A DNA stretch of 64,000 bases from Albula goreensis (Eukaryota > Chordata > Actinopteri > Albuliformes > Albulidae): the NCBI GenBank assembly GCA_022829145.1, contig CM040763.1:13439141-13503140 (forward strand). Reading direction: 5' to 3'. The position numbers and the translations under genes are program-made. Numbering within the stretch: the first letter of the stretch is position 1; every line of letters begins with the position of its first letter. This document shows, piece by piece, positions 1-13,235 of this stretch. The notes under the pieces were generated by a model. That model did no database searches and had not been told where the DNA came from. It was given only the letters and a program-made list of their open reading frames with translations.

Positions 1-3000
1 TGTATTTGTATAAATTTTACTCGTTTGTGCAACAAATACTGACTCTACTGACACAATTGGGTATGCATACAATCGAAATCAAATTAATGCTCTATTTGCT
101 GGTCTTCTGTCTAATCACATATCTCAAATGTGTTCATTTGTGCAACAATTACTAATTTGCTGCTCTCCCTTTTTTTGTCAAAACACTTTTTCTGGGAGGA
201 AAGGGTGTGATTCCATGTCAAGCTAAATGAATGCCAGACGAGCTTGCCCCCTTTTGCTGTAGACAGTATGCCCAAAGTGTGCGTTTTCACACTGCAGTCG
301 TGACTGCTCCTCTTGGTTCTCACCAGTCTGTGGTGAGTCAGAAGCAGGCACACACACTTCCCTATGATAGCAATTAGTGAGCATTCTAATTATTCCTCTC
401 AGCTGACCACAGGTTACTTACGTACGCTTTGCCTTTCTTAATTAGAATACAGCATAACATGATTAGCATCCCTGTGGAGCTCAGAGGGTCCAAAGGGATC
501 TAGGACACACTGATAGTGTGAATGTGTAACAAGGGATATGTACTGGTTTCAGTCTCTGCTGAAGGGATGGCTGTGATGCATTTCAATCCAAAATTACAAA
601 AATGAGGGATAATTACGTTATTATTATCTGTGTGTTATTGTTGCCATAATATTGTGTCAGTACATTCAATTTAAGAATTATGGAATTATATCATCACAAC
701 TTGGATTAACGACTGTTGTCCCCATGAGTATGTCACATTCATCTGTAAAAGTCCAGCTGTTCTAATAGACAAGGTGTATGCTATTCAACCATTTGTTAGC
801 AGTAACTTCCTTTCTCTTACAAGCACAGATGTCAGAGAGTCAAAGTAATAAAAAAAACTTGCGCGTGATGGGTGGGGGTTTTCCCAGCATCTGAATCAAA
901 AGGGAAACTTTCAACAAAGCACACCGATGGATGATGAAATCCAGAGCTGCTTTAAAAATGTGCGGGGACACCTCTGGCTCTACCGGCAAAACGTTTCCCG
1001 AGCGCTCTGCCAATTGAACATGGCACAGGTGTTAAAAGTGCCACATCTGTCACCACACCTGCACGTCAACTTCCACCTGCGGCCCGAGCCTCCATCTGCT
1101 GTGGCCTGGCTAACTGCTGTCTTGCAGCTGGAGACAGGAGCTCTGTGGGCTAAGAGGGGGGTTCCCCCAGCCACCCGTCCTGTAACTCACAGCATTCTTA
1201 CCAGGCCTCTGCTAATGCAGTCTGAGCAGCACCCACAGTCATCTGTAAAAAAAGAAGAAACCATCAGTGCTTGAAGTGCTTGCTGTTATTATCATTAACT
1301 ATATCTAATTGGAGGAGGAGATTCATCTGAAGTTCTCTCCAGACAAATGTCAAGCATAATCAGCCAAACAGACAAAGCTGTCTGCTGAGAAAATAAACAA
1401 CAAAATAATATTCTGTACTGGGATTTAATTGGCTATAATGTGTACACAACAATTTAGATTATTGAGCATTTGAGAGGATGAAATGAAGGCGTTGTAGTTA
1501 ATAAGCTTCCATGCTTGCCACATAAACATGGTTTAAAATAAATTTTTATTGAATCCGTCAAGAAATATCATAAACTGGCTTACTGCATACTTTCTCTGAC
1601 ACACATGTCAAATTATTATGTGAAATATATTTATTTCAAGATGTGATGTAATTACAATTGCATTACCTATTATACCAGACAAAACAATTTACCATCAAAA
1701 CTGCATTCATTTCTGGACTGTCATTTCCCCATACAGATGAATATTTGATTGCTTTGTGCAACTAAACCTTTTTGCTGTGTTTTTAAGATAATTGGTTGCT
1801 CTGACACCAAATTTTGATCACTGAATTTCATATAGTCCCCTCATTTAGAATCACCCAATCTTATCCATGTCCTGTATCATCGCTGCAGGACAAGCCACTC
1901 AGCGTTGCCCTGAAATCGTGTTATTAATCAGGTGACATTCAGAGATTACTGTGCTTTTAGAAACAAATCATGAATGGAAATATTTCTAAACCGTTAATGA
2001 ACTGTCCTTGCTCATAAGCATACTTTTTATTTGCTTTTTTAAATAAAAAAGTTTTAAACCCTGTGCTGTAGAGTAAAGCAAGCAGATGAAATGAACAAAA
2101 TATGTCAAAATTAATTACACACAAATTGTCTTTAAGCAAACGCCTCTGCATTTGTCATATCCCTGTTAGCGCGTTTGAATTGGCAGCTTTATCCGTTCTG
2201 TTCTGTTCACACTCTCCTCTGAGTGTCAGAAGATGAGCGAGTCAGAATCTTATGGCATGCTTAACCAACTCTCAGCAGCTACGTCTGTGCTCTTGGTTTG
2301 AATAACTAGCTTTTATTTTCGCAACATAAAAATGTTTATGTATTTGAATATTTAAATAGTATACTTCTGCTGTTTCAAGTTAGTGAATATGAGACTTTTT
2401 TTTCAAGCATACCTTGGTGAATAGATATTTTTGTGTAACTGTGTATAGATTAATGGTTTATAGAGGTACAGGTTACATAGCAATTACAACAAAAAGAAAA
2501 GCATGTATTGAATACTTCTGGGTCATTTTGTAGAAGCTCAGTACAGTCGAATGTGAGCCTGGTGTTATAGTTTGGAGCTTTAGTCACTAAGGGAAGGCCT
2601 CAGTCTGTCCTGTGACCCTGTGAATGCCAGCCGGCTGAGGTAATGTTGTCAACAGAACAATTAACTGATAGTGGTTATGGCAACCAGAGCGTGACCTCAC
2701 AGGGTTGCACCTAAAGGTCACCTCTCAGTCAGTGTGTGCATGTATGCGTACGTGTTTGGGTGCATATTTGAGAGTTAGTGCGCACATGTTTGGATGAATA
2801 TCTCTGTGTGCTTGTGTTTTTGTTTCCCCAGTGCCTTAGGGAAAATACTGATACCTATGAAATACCAACAGCACCAACAGAATCCATGCCTTCAGTGCTG
2901 TTATGGTTGTAGTTTGCATCTGTTAAACATTGTCACCTATGTGCTGAAAAAAGGCATTGTGTCTTAGTACTTTGCCTCCCTGACCCCTACCCACATTGCA

Positions 3001-6000
3001 CATATGAACACTCACACACCCTCCCGTACAAACAAAGCCACTCAAAGACGTTTGCCGGTTAGTATCAGTTGTTACAGAGACAACAGCTGGAACGTTCTGT
3101 TTCTGACCTTTCACCTGCTGCCCTCCCGCAGTCTTCATTTACCACAAGCTAAAAAAGGTGCACTGTGCATTACAGCCTCCTAACCAACAGCCGCATGAAT
3201 TCTATAAACAGCCACACTGCTGAAATCCCCACACACGACCACATCACTGATGGCTCAAGTACTTACTGTATTGGAGTTTTCACGGCCGTTAAGCACCTGT
3301 ACATTTGCCATGTTATTATTTTTTTCTCTTGAACAAATTTTCCTCCCACCATTTTGTCTCCTCAGGAATCTGAAGTCATGAATCTTTTGGTGCCATTTTG
3401 CCATGGTGGCACCTCAGCTGAAATGTTCACACTGCACTGAAGCTCTCACTTTTGCACAAGTAACTCCTCTCCACATCACAGGCCACATGATACTACAACA
3501 CAGCTGGCACCAGGTGGAGAAGAGGAGCATCTCTCACTGATGATAACAGTTGGCCTGTGGAAGCCTGGCTTATTGTTGAGAAGACCTAAAAAAAACAGTA
3601 ACCTAAAAAAAACCCTGATTGACTTAAACTCTCCCCAGCTAGCAAGCACACAGAGGCCTACTGTCAGCACAGCTGTCTGTCCGCCAGCATTTATCAAATG
3701 GTCGCTAAGGAGCTATGCTAGTGCACTGTCGAGGTGGGGCAGTGGAGATGAGGATCAGCTGTTAAGGGAAGGCGAAATAATTGGTGAATTCTCCTGCCAC
3801 TGGCGGATCGCTGTAGTGCCTATTTGCAAAGGCTGGCCAGGTGACAGCTGTTACCAACGGTGGCCCTGATATGGCACTGCCTGCCAGGTCTCTGCGTCTG
3901 GTGTGATAAAGCCAACTGTGTCCTGCTGTGCTGTGGACATCTCCATAATGTCTCAGCTACAGGGCCTAGCCCGTCTCTGCAGGGGAAGCCTTTACCGAGC
4001 CCAGGTTATGCTCTAAAAATACTTCCTGTCATGGGATTCTGCCTCTAGTATAACTAAAATGTTCATTTCAATGCCTTCTGCATGCTTTATAACTGTTTAG
4101 CTGCAAGGAGGATTATTATTACTGCAGTAATGGTCTTTTTCAATGCTGAAACTGTACTTTCACGCCTGCGCAGACTGTTGTCCGGATCTTTTATCGAGTA
4201 TCTGTTTTTGTGACTTTGGTAACCCTTTTCAGCATCTGCTTTATCAATAAGCAGCCAGGCTGTAGGTTTAAAAACATAACATTAGAATAAGTTTCCATAA
4301 CCTGCCCATGGTTCCTTTGAAGCCAGAGAAAATGCAAGGTAATGAAAGAAATGAACTCTCCACATGATATAACCTTTATGCTCACTGACTAAATAGGCAT
4401 ATTATCCCCATTCTCCTTGAATAACAGTACTTTTCTGTGGTATTATTTCCTATTAAAATTCATCCCCGCAGCCACATGGTAGGGAGTTCAATGAATTAAT
4501 GTTGGGCGCTGGAGCAGCGGGTAGAGCAGGTACATAAGAGGACCTGCAGCCCCAAGGAAGAGCCCAAACCACCTCCCACACCTAGCGCATAGCCACTGCC
4601 TCATCAGCGTTCTGCTGAGCCGCGTTGTTAATAATTCCACATGGTTTGGAGGCTGCGCTTGTGTCTTTCAGCCGAGCGGGAACATTTGTCCCCTGCCATG
4701 CCAGCAGGAACGTCCCTCTGTGATACTGAAATCCTGTGAAACGATCGTGCCAGCGTCTTCCAGCATGCCACCTGTCGCCCTCCTCTCTGTGTAGGTGTAT
4801 CTGGAGCAAACGGTGTCTCTGTTACCCTCGGGCCATCATCTCAGCTAGTATGGACAGAACATTTCCTTAACGTTTCTGCAATGTTGTGGGAATGTCTACA
4901 CACCACCCCTCCCCAAACTCCCTTGGAATGTGATTGTCTTCCAATCATATTCTAAGCGATGTTGTTACAAAGTTAGGTGTTGGCTGGGAATATTCTCACA
5001 CTAGTGGCGTGGGGGGGGGGGGAGATTGAAAAGAAAAAAATCTGAATGTGTGAAGGTATAGTGTTAAGCTGCAAAAACACAGAGACTGCTCTGTTTGTCT
5101 TTCCATTTGTTTTATTAAAGCACTGTACCAGTGTTCATGAGGCCAGTAGCGGAGACCTGGACAGACGAAAGGTGGGATGATACCCCGCTTGCTCTAGAAA
5201 AGGTTCTTACAAGAAGCAGAAGAGCGGTTAGACCCTGCCCACTTTACAAAAGGACCACAATCACTGTGCCATTCCCCCTAGGGTCTGTGATCTTTTCTGA
5301 TTGAGAGTTAAGAGTCATAGGGCTTTGTGTTAAATTTTTAAAATGATTTTTATCCTTTTTTTCTATGCCAAGTCATATAAGCAACACTATTGCTGCAAAC
5401 TCTGCTGCCAATTTGTGGCAAGCAAGTGCTCTTCTCTGAAACATGCAATACTCTTTTCATACTGCAATACACAAGCTGAGCTTGCTCAGGAAAGGAAGAA
5501 GACTCTTCATGTTTAGCTTGTGCATCAAGACTGTATCCTATTGGCCTGCAGGGGTCTGTAGGAAGTAATGAGACATGGTGGTTCCAACTGACTAAATCCC
5601 TCCCTCCCTGTGCAACACTTAGGCCTATTATGTACACCATATGGGTCAGTCAGAGCTAGAATGGTCTGGGTTCAATACCAATCATTGAGACCCTTCCACA
5701 CAGTGGAACAGTCACTGAAGAGGATAAGAAACACAAACACAAAAGCTTTGGTCTGAATGTTTTGCCAAAAATGAGCTACTAACACAACAGTACCTGAATG
5801 CGTGTTATTTTTAATCAAAACCTACATATCACCAGTGTTTATCAGCAGCACTGCCAAGTACTCATTCATTTACTTTGGAGAATAACTTACATTAACTGCC
5901 CAAAGCAGGCAAAATGGCTGCAATCAGTATTACTTTGGTGATACCTATGGCTATGTTATAGCTTGTGTAGTGTTAAGATCAGAGCTGCAATTCTTACATG

Positions 6001-6482
6001 TTTTATGAATACAGGCCCTTGTGCTCTGATGTGACATTTATGTTTTTATCCCTACATTATATCTACATCAAATTATGAAAAACACACAGAAAAAGCTGAT
6101 ATTGGATGTTTACAGTTGTCTGGTAACACTTGAAATGATGGTTCAACTTTAGAGCTGCACAAGAGAGCATTATAAGTAGTCAACAATAATCAATAAAACA
6201 ACAAAGGTAATAATTTTTCATTCAGAGAATTATTATCAACACTGTACCCTTTTAGCACAGAACAAACAGCCTGTCTGATCTTTACAACAACAAAATTATT
6301 TATCTGTCTGCCACAAAACAAGCCAGACAAATGTCCTATTTTACTGTTACAAACTGACATGTGCAACATTCATAATTATTGATGACTTCATAGCCTTTTA
6401 TTAAGTGATAATGAATGTGCTGTTGCTGTAAAGCCAGGGTAATTAATAGCTGTCCTGGAGGGCTAAAGCGCCCGCTGCTCGT

Positions 6483-6571
6483 TGCTATGCCTCATCTCCC
6501 AGGTGTTTTATTGAAGTCATTATTTGGGCAGGAAGTTGCCCTACCTGGTGTTCCAGGTGTAAATCAATTGC
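6483..6571. repeat. diverged duplicate, copy A (pair with 8025-8113)
   Basis: The first 62 bases (6483-6544) align without gaps to 8025-8086 with 7 differences, all transitions. Weaker similarity continues for another 25-30 bases, both copies having an AAATCAA element near their end. Copy A sits in a gene-free segment without simple repeats. It could be a duplicated regulatory element or two copies of an old interspersed repeat. Confidence 0.7.
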
Positions 6572-7327
6572 TATGTAAAAGCAGAGGTTAAAAGCTGAGG
6601 TATTGCGGTTCTCCAGCATGGTGAATTGCCCGTTGCTGATGCACAGTGTTAGCCTGACACTTCCAATCCTCCTCAATGTCACCCAGGCTGGATATCATGC
6701 AAATGCAAGGGCCAGGTTACCATGTTCTGGAGCTTATCCTGCAAACTGCAAGAGCTGGTAGATGGGTCTTTCTGCAGGGATTAGAAGAGACAATGAGGCT
6801 GTCAGAACATACATTGTAAATGGATGCCATTTATGCTTTATGCCAAACGATATTGCCCACTACAGTCTTAAAGAATTACGGACATGTAGCATTTTTCACA
6901 TCCCAGTCAGGAACCCAGAGCTTACTCTGTCAGGATGACGTATTTGGGTAATTGCAGGGTTCAGAAGCTGCAAGCTCAAATAGCCTACACAACCAGTGCT
7001 GGGAGATACAATGAGATCAATAGCTATTGGTCATTTTCTGCACAAGTTTGAATCTTTGTAAATTGAGTTAAAACTGGCTTCCTGTGATGGGCGCATTCTG
7101 AGCAGAAGTAGGTATCTGTGTGGTTGCCAGATGACATAGCGAAACAAATTGAAATAGAGGACAGGCGGATTTATTGTGGCATTGGCTTGCCTCAGGAATT
7201 TTCTTGTAACATTGTACTCCTGTGAAAGGATAGCAGAATTGATGTAATGCATTTTATTGCATTCAAGGATAATTTCTGGAGATTTGTACCTACTGTGTGA
7301 TTTAAATTGCCAATATTCTCTGAAGCA

Positions 7328-7402
7328 GAAACATCCATCATCTCACTATTATTTAAAATAATAATATTCAAAAGGAGAGCTAACAGTCAAAACCTCTCAT
7401 TT
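7328..7402. repeat. degenerate direct repeat, copy 1 (pair with 7523-7596)
   Basis: The segment shares the order of several blocks with 7523-7596: ACATCYATCA, then CACTRTTATTTAAAA, then TTCAAA, then AAAACY and CTCTCATTT. Small gaps are needed, so this is an old duplication or two fragments of one repeat family about 195 bases apart. Confidence 0.55.
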
Positions 7403-7447
7403 AATTGAAAAGGTTGTCCTCTTTTGGTAAAATTAAATGAGAAGTTT
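7390..7447. repeat. inverted repeat with 17-base arms
   Basis: The arm at 7390-7406 (AAACCTCTCATTTAATT) is the reverse complement of 7431-7447 except for one base, with a 24-base loop. It overlaps the end of the first direct-repeat copy, so the local cluster may be a decayed fold-back element. Confidence 0.7.
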
Positions 7448-7522
7448 AAATAATAAATCTAATAACTTTGCTGGCTTAAAACTAATATTGGATTGAAACA
7501 TGTTTATATTTCACAGAATATT

Positions 7523-7596
7523 AGAACATCTATCAACCCACTGTTATTTAAAAAAATAGTTTTCAAAGTAGGCTGACCAATTAAAACTCTCATTTC
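7523..7596. repeat. degenerate direct repeat, copy 2
   Basis: This is the partner of 7328-7402, with the same blocks in the same order: ACATCYATCA, CACTRTTATTTAAAA, TTCAAA and CTCTCATTT. Confidence 0.55.
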
Positions 7597-8024
7597 ACTG
7601 TACCTGACAGTACGCTCTTTATAATTATGCCACTATTATTTGTTAAGTCTGAAAATATCTTTTGCCCTTGAATTTAATTGCTTGTTTTCTTTTTTCTTCT
7701 TCCCCTGCAGTATGAATTTAGTAGCCTCTATAGTGAATGAAACATGTTTTTCATAAAATGAAGAATTATAACACTTGCTGAAATCTGCTACATAAAGATA
7801 AGTCTGAAGCATGTCACAGATTTAACAGAGCACTTGGGTTTAGCCTGAGAAATGACAGTTTGTTCCTTTCCCTCCTTCATGCCTTCACAGTCCCGCTGGT
7901 GCTGTTGGCCAACTGATAATGACCAGTAGTCTGTCTGCCCTCAGAAGATGGATCAGTGTTTCTTCATACTCAGACCACATCACCTCATCATTGTTAGACT
8001 GGTTGTGATGGTTTTTTGTGTCTT

Positions 8025-8113
8025 TGCTGTGCCCCATCTCTCAGGTGTTTTATTGAAGTTGTTGTTTGGACAGGAAGTTGCCCTACTTTTAGGTTTGACT
8101 TCTGGGTTTAAAT
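8025..8113. repeat. diverged duplicate, copy B (pair with 6483-6571)
   Basis: This copy matches copy A at 55 of 62 ungapped positions, and every difference is a transition. It runs directly into the long TG microsatellite at 8119, which may mark the tail of a repeat or be unrelated. Confidence 0.7.
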
Positions 8114-8117
8114 CAAG

Positions 8118-8118
<1 letters not shown>

Positions 8119-8213
<95 letters not shown>
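8119..8213. repeat. (TG)n microsatellite, about 47 units
   Basis: An uninterrupted TG dinucleotide run of about 95 bases. Any open frame across it is a low-complexity artefact. Length is likely to vary between individuals and may be compressed in assemblies. Confidence 0.98.
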
Positions 8214-8215
<2 letters not shown>

Positions 8216-11200
8216 CCCATTGCCATTCTTTTCCCCACCTAAACTGTTACGTTGTAGTCCCATCCAGCACAAATCTCAACCAATGACTCCGGAGGAAGTG
8301 GTCACACATGTGACTCCTCTGAATCACATGGCGAATAGCTCTTTTCACACTGTAGATTCCCAACGATCATGTACTGCCTAATTTTCAGGGAAAATGCATT
8401 TCTGTATTGGCTTTAGAATTGTGTGTTGGCAGGTGTGAACGGTGCTGTACATATTAGCATATCTAATGAAAATTTTTACTATAAGTAAATGAGATGTCGG
8501 GATCTGACTCAACTTTCATTCTGCTTTGAACAAGCCTATCAAACATAGGACTACATTTTGAGCCTAGAAATTTAGAAATATTCCCTGATTCATGGTCAGG
8601 GTCTCTATTGGCATGTGGGATATTTAGTTTGTCCATGAAAAACATCACATGACATACTTCCTCTTTATCTTCAGTTTGATGCTCAAGCTTCCATTCAGCC
8701 AAGACATGCTCTTCAGTCACAGGGTTTACAAATTTTCAAATACTGAGGAATTTAAAAAATATTTTTTATGTTGTTTGAAGGTCTGTATTTGCATATGCGA
8801 TGGATGGATTGTTGACAGTAAATATATAAAATTCTGCTTTTTTCTCTAAAAAGTGGCACTTGATGCAATAGCTAGCCATGATTCATTCTGCTATGAGATG
8901 CTCACCAAATGAATGTTTTTTTGCTGTGTAAGGGTTCTATATTGATAACCTTAATGATTAATTTATTTCCTCTTCCTCTACATTAAATAGCGAAATATTT
9001 GAAAATGCAGAAATTTTGAAAGATAAGGTCACTCCTCCTTAACGCCCCTTCCTCGATTCATTAAAAGACAAACGGCATGTTCAGAAATGCTTTGCGAATG
9101 TTATTGTGTCTACAGACGTAGATTTGTCTTTGTAGCCAACAGATTACTAAATCAAGACACATCTTGCTTTCAGCGTTGTCAGGCAATCTGCAAAGTTGAT
9201 TCACAACATTATTGTCCATGAAACACAAGGTATGACAGTATGGCAGTATGTTATGGGCTCCTGGCAGAACTCATTATGTGCTTGAGATGTGTGGCTTTGT
9301 TCAGAATGTCACAATGCATATTTATGGGTCTGGGCAAGTGCTTCTGGTATAAGCACCATTCATCTGACAAAGTGTAAGTCCGCTATCTTAGCACCTCTCC
9401 CTCTTCCCGGTGTGTATTTCCAATGGGAAGAGCGATAATGCCATACCAACCTTTTACTTGAAGACTGCCCATTTTAGATTACCGGGTACGTCCTTCCCGA
9501 TAAAGCAATCTTTAAAACCCGGCAACCACTGGCGCATATTCTAATAAAATGAAGCGTGTTCTTATCTCTCAATATTCCGAGGGCAAACCGAAGAATGAAA
9601 GAGCGAGAATTAAGTCAGGAAATAAATTGAGGGTGCAGATTCAGAAGGAGCAGGGATGAGAGTGTTCTGGTGGAGAGGTGGTCCTGTGGGAGAGATGGGG
9701 GTGGGGGGTGGTCCTGGCTGGCCTCCTTGGGTTCATGGTGGATGTTGGCTGCTCTTCCGCCTGCAGGGAGGGGACAGTCTGACAGTCTCTGGAGGCTTGG
9801 GGTCAGGGCTTGATGGCCATGCTTGGGGAATGTGTAGGCAAGGCCTCAGTTCCTGCTGCCTCTCTTGAAAAGCAGCCAGAAGGGAGAGGCATCTCCCGAG
9901 CAGCCAGATCTTTGTGCTCAGTCCTATTTTAGCTTACCACTGCTCAAACACAAAATGGCCCCTCCCTCCCTGCTTTCGTGGTATAAAGGCCTGTAGTCAA
10001 TCAATAATTACTCCTTGAGTTTTGTCCCATAATTAAACACAGCTCATGGTATTATTTTCACCAGAGGAATTTGATAAGTTTATTGTGAAGAAATAAGCAC
10101 ATGCTTACATGAGTCAGTAGAAACATATATTTCAACAACATTGTATATATAGCTAGTAGCACTGTGCCTTTGCTGCATTATAACGAATGACAAAATTTTC
10201 CCATTTGACATTTTAATAAGGAACCTTAGTGAACTTTGTATCATATTATTTACTGTTGTATTCAGTCAGAGGAAGATTATTTTCAAATGGAGGCTGATCA
10301 GATACTGTCACATTGAGCACAATAGAACACAAACAGACATGTAATAAATGCATAATGCAAGGTGTTATAAGCCGTGTAGGAGTAAACAAATCCCTCTTGG
10401 AATGACATGATCATAACAGTAGAAACTGAAACCTCAAATGGTACCACCTCTATGGTACTAGATCTGTCTCAGGAAATGACAGGTTGAGATTGCACAATTA
10501 AACAGTGTGGTTCTGGGGAAACTCAACTGAGGCCTCTCTGATTTATCAAACCTTATTTTGAATTGCCTGTAATTGTTTTTATATTGTTTTACCCATGGGT
10601 TGGTTTTCTTGCTTCTGTCTTCCTCACTCTTGGTATGCTTTCCTACTGAAAGACAGCACCCCATTGAACCCCCAGCATTTTTATGTTGACTCATTGACAC
10701 AGAGAGCCTCCTTCAAATAGCCGGTGGTATGAAAGAGAAGGAGGTAAACATAGGCTCACGTGACTCTAACCTGACCATTTACACTGTGTGAGAGCCTGCC
10801 TGAAATGTGACGAGACAGTAAATAACTCTTTGGCCTGTGCAGATGTGACTTGGGTTCTTGATAACAGGGGGTGTTTACCAGTACCCTCACCAACAATGGA
10901 CACCAGAGACGGACTGCATCGTGTGTTTATCCTCAGCAACCCTCGCAACCTTTTACCTTTCACCCCTGAACCCTCAAGCACTGCAGCAGCCAATGAGGCA
11001 GCTGACCTTTTGTGTGCAGGCCAGGCGGCAGGAAGTGGAAGGCGAGAGTCTAGACAGGGCTGACCTTCAGAGGCAAAGCTTTCTCTCCAGGTCACACTCG
11101 ATATGGAAGAGGATAATGGGAAACCTTGAGGGAGTGCTAAAATGAAAAACAGACTGTGGGTGGGAGAGTATTTCCCCCACTCTCTCTCTGATCTCTGACT

Positions 11201-12225
11201 GTATGAGAGTCATACTGATGAACTCAGTTACTATCCCTGCCCACTTAATTTAACCCTTGAAAATAACATTAGCAATGTGAGCCTGTTCATAGAACAAGAA
11301 CCCTGCTGTTGTCACACCATGTTAAAAGACACAAAGGGTTATGCTCTGAGGCAATAAAACCCATTCAACGTGTTTGATATGCAGATTATGTATATATTGT
11401 CATATTATGATGGGTGACATTTATTTATACCTGGTACCATACATATGAACCTTAAACATTTTCCTAGGAGTTAAAATTCAAGTATTTTCTGAGTTTTTAA
11501 GAACTGTATATGGTAAGAAAGATATTTATGACAAATATCATACATACATCAATAAAATTCTACATTGAAAATTATATTTTAGCACGGTAAAATGGAAATA
11601 CAGTAATCAAAAAATGTACTTGACCTTATCACAATTCCTGTTAAAAACAAGTGAACGAATTATGTTTTCATGGAGGGAAAATCATTGGTTATCAGTAGAA
11701 ACAAATATTTTCCAAGATATAACTGCCCCAATGCTTTAGCAAACAAGTAGCTTGACTTAATTCAAAGTGGAGTGGTGTCTACTCCACACTACTCACTACA
11801 AGGTCAGTGGAACGTTTTTCCCACCATCAAAACACGGTACATCCTGAGCTTAAAATTTGAATAATAATGTCAAATAAGCTTGAATTTTCATTCCTATCCT
11901 ATTTTTCACCATAATCTCCATCTGAAAGGAGAAAATGACTGTTGAGTATAAATGACTTGCTGAATATTTATCAGCATTGGCCTAGGTGTACACGACTCAC
12001 AAGCACTCCTGTGTGAGCCTTAAAGACTTGTAATGCTGACCTTAGTTTAACAGGGCCGCAGATAAGAAATTAACCTCTCGCCTCCATGGGTCTCCCAGTG
12101 CATCGCTAACAAGCAGGAACTGTCGGCCTGGCAAGATGTTCTTTGCAGCTACACTTCTTGGGTTAACCTTGCTTAGTGTATCTGTGAGTCCATGTGCAGG
12201 GTATGAGGGTGTATAGTAGTGCATT

Positions 12226-12226
12226 T

Positions 12227-12260
<34 letters not shown>

Positions 12261-12261
12261 C
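12226..12261. repeat. (TG)n followed by (GA)n microsatellite
   Basis: About 13 TG units are followed directly by about 5 GA units. It is a simple repeat with no associated gene signal. Confidence 0.95.
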
Positions 12262-13075
12262 AGAGAGCTTGAGTGCTGTGAATATTTGGGTGTTTGAGAG
12301 CATTTGTGTGCGGACATGGATTACTGTCAGTGACAAATGCTTTCTATTTCACCACCAGTGACAGATTAGTGTGAGATAATTATTCTCTCAATGAGAATAA
12401 ATGCATTTATTATATCATTTACTTAGTTTTTTAAACTATGATGAATATGTAGATGAGCTGAAGCACCCTCTCATGGGGATGAGAGCGCACTGGACTGACA
12501 TGAGCTGAGCTGTCATTGGAAAAAGGAAGTGGGCGGGGCCCATGTAGCTGCTCGTCAGCACAGATATTTGTACAGGTTTTTGCTTCAAATGATTCCTTAA
12601 CTTCAGGCTCCCAACTGATCCAGGATCTGTGACTGACAGGGAGCCCTTCATGTGACATGAGGGGCCCTGAGAGTCACATAAGGATTCAAGAAATTACCAC
12701 TTCAGTCATTCTACAATAGAAACAAAAATGAATTTAAGGGTATAACTCAGGGCAGAATAAACCCCTGAGAGAGCTTATTGAGAGAGTGTGGGGAATTAAT
12801 GAGCAAAGTTAGATTGCAATTAGTGAAGCCTGTTACACACCAGCACAGAAGTTCTTCAATCACCTGTAAGTCACTGACCGTGTGACAGTATTAGTCAGTT
12901 TCTAATCTAGTCTGTCATCAGTTCGTCTTCATCAGCTTTGGATTCTTTATGAGTGTTTTCATAAATGATATGTTTTTCATCTCAGAGTTATTCGCTCAGC
13001 ATCACAAGACCTTTTATGTAGTAGGAAGAGACCAGATCAAGGTCTTGATTCCATTTTATTATAGTATTTTTATAT

Positions 13076-13235
13076 GCATAATGGTTAGTTTGCTGGACTT
13101 GGAACTCAGAGGTAACAGGTTTTGAGTTCTGCCATTATATAATTGAGCAAGGTACATTGGCAGAATAGCTTCAAATACCCAGATGTGAAAATGCATAATG
13201 TGTGAAAATGTAGTTGCTCTAAATTAGCATATGCA
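13076..13235 (+). mobile_element. tRNA-derived fish SINE, degraded
   Basis: The layout is that of a common fish SINE. A tRNA-like head has an A-box-like ATGGTTAGTTTGCTGG at 13081-13096 and a B-box-like AGGTTTTGAGTTC near 13117-13129. A body follows with TTGAGCAAGGTAC and a CTTCAAATACCCAGATGTG block, then a GTAGTTGCTCTAAATTAGCAT end that resembles the usual GTAAGTCGCTCTGG end. The A and B boxes are decayed, so it is probably not transcribed. A related copy lies in reverse orientation at 23160-23350. The family name is not assigned. Confidence 0.65.

Noticed and set aside
927-1274. 115-codon open frame on +, overlapped by an open frame on -
   Set aside because: No recognisable domain, no splice or promoter context, and openness on both strands is typical of a GC-richer non-coding block.
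5665-5700. B-box-like GGTTCAATACC suggesting a tRNA or SINE head
   Set aside because: No A box or foldable cloverleaf at the right distance upstream, and no SINE body downstream.
8118-8381. Cys-Val-rich open frames at 8 kb and Thr-His/Cys-Val frames at 34.2-34.6 kb
   Set aside because: They are translations of TG/CA microsatellites, with no coding signal outside the repeat.
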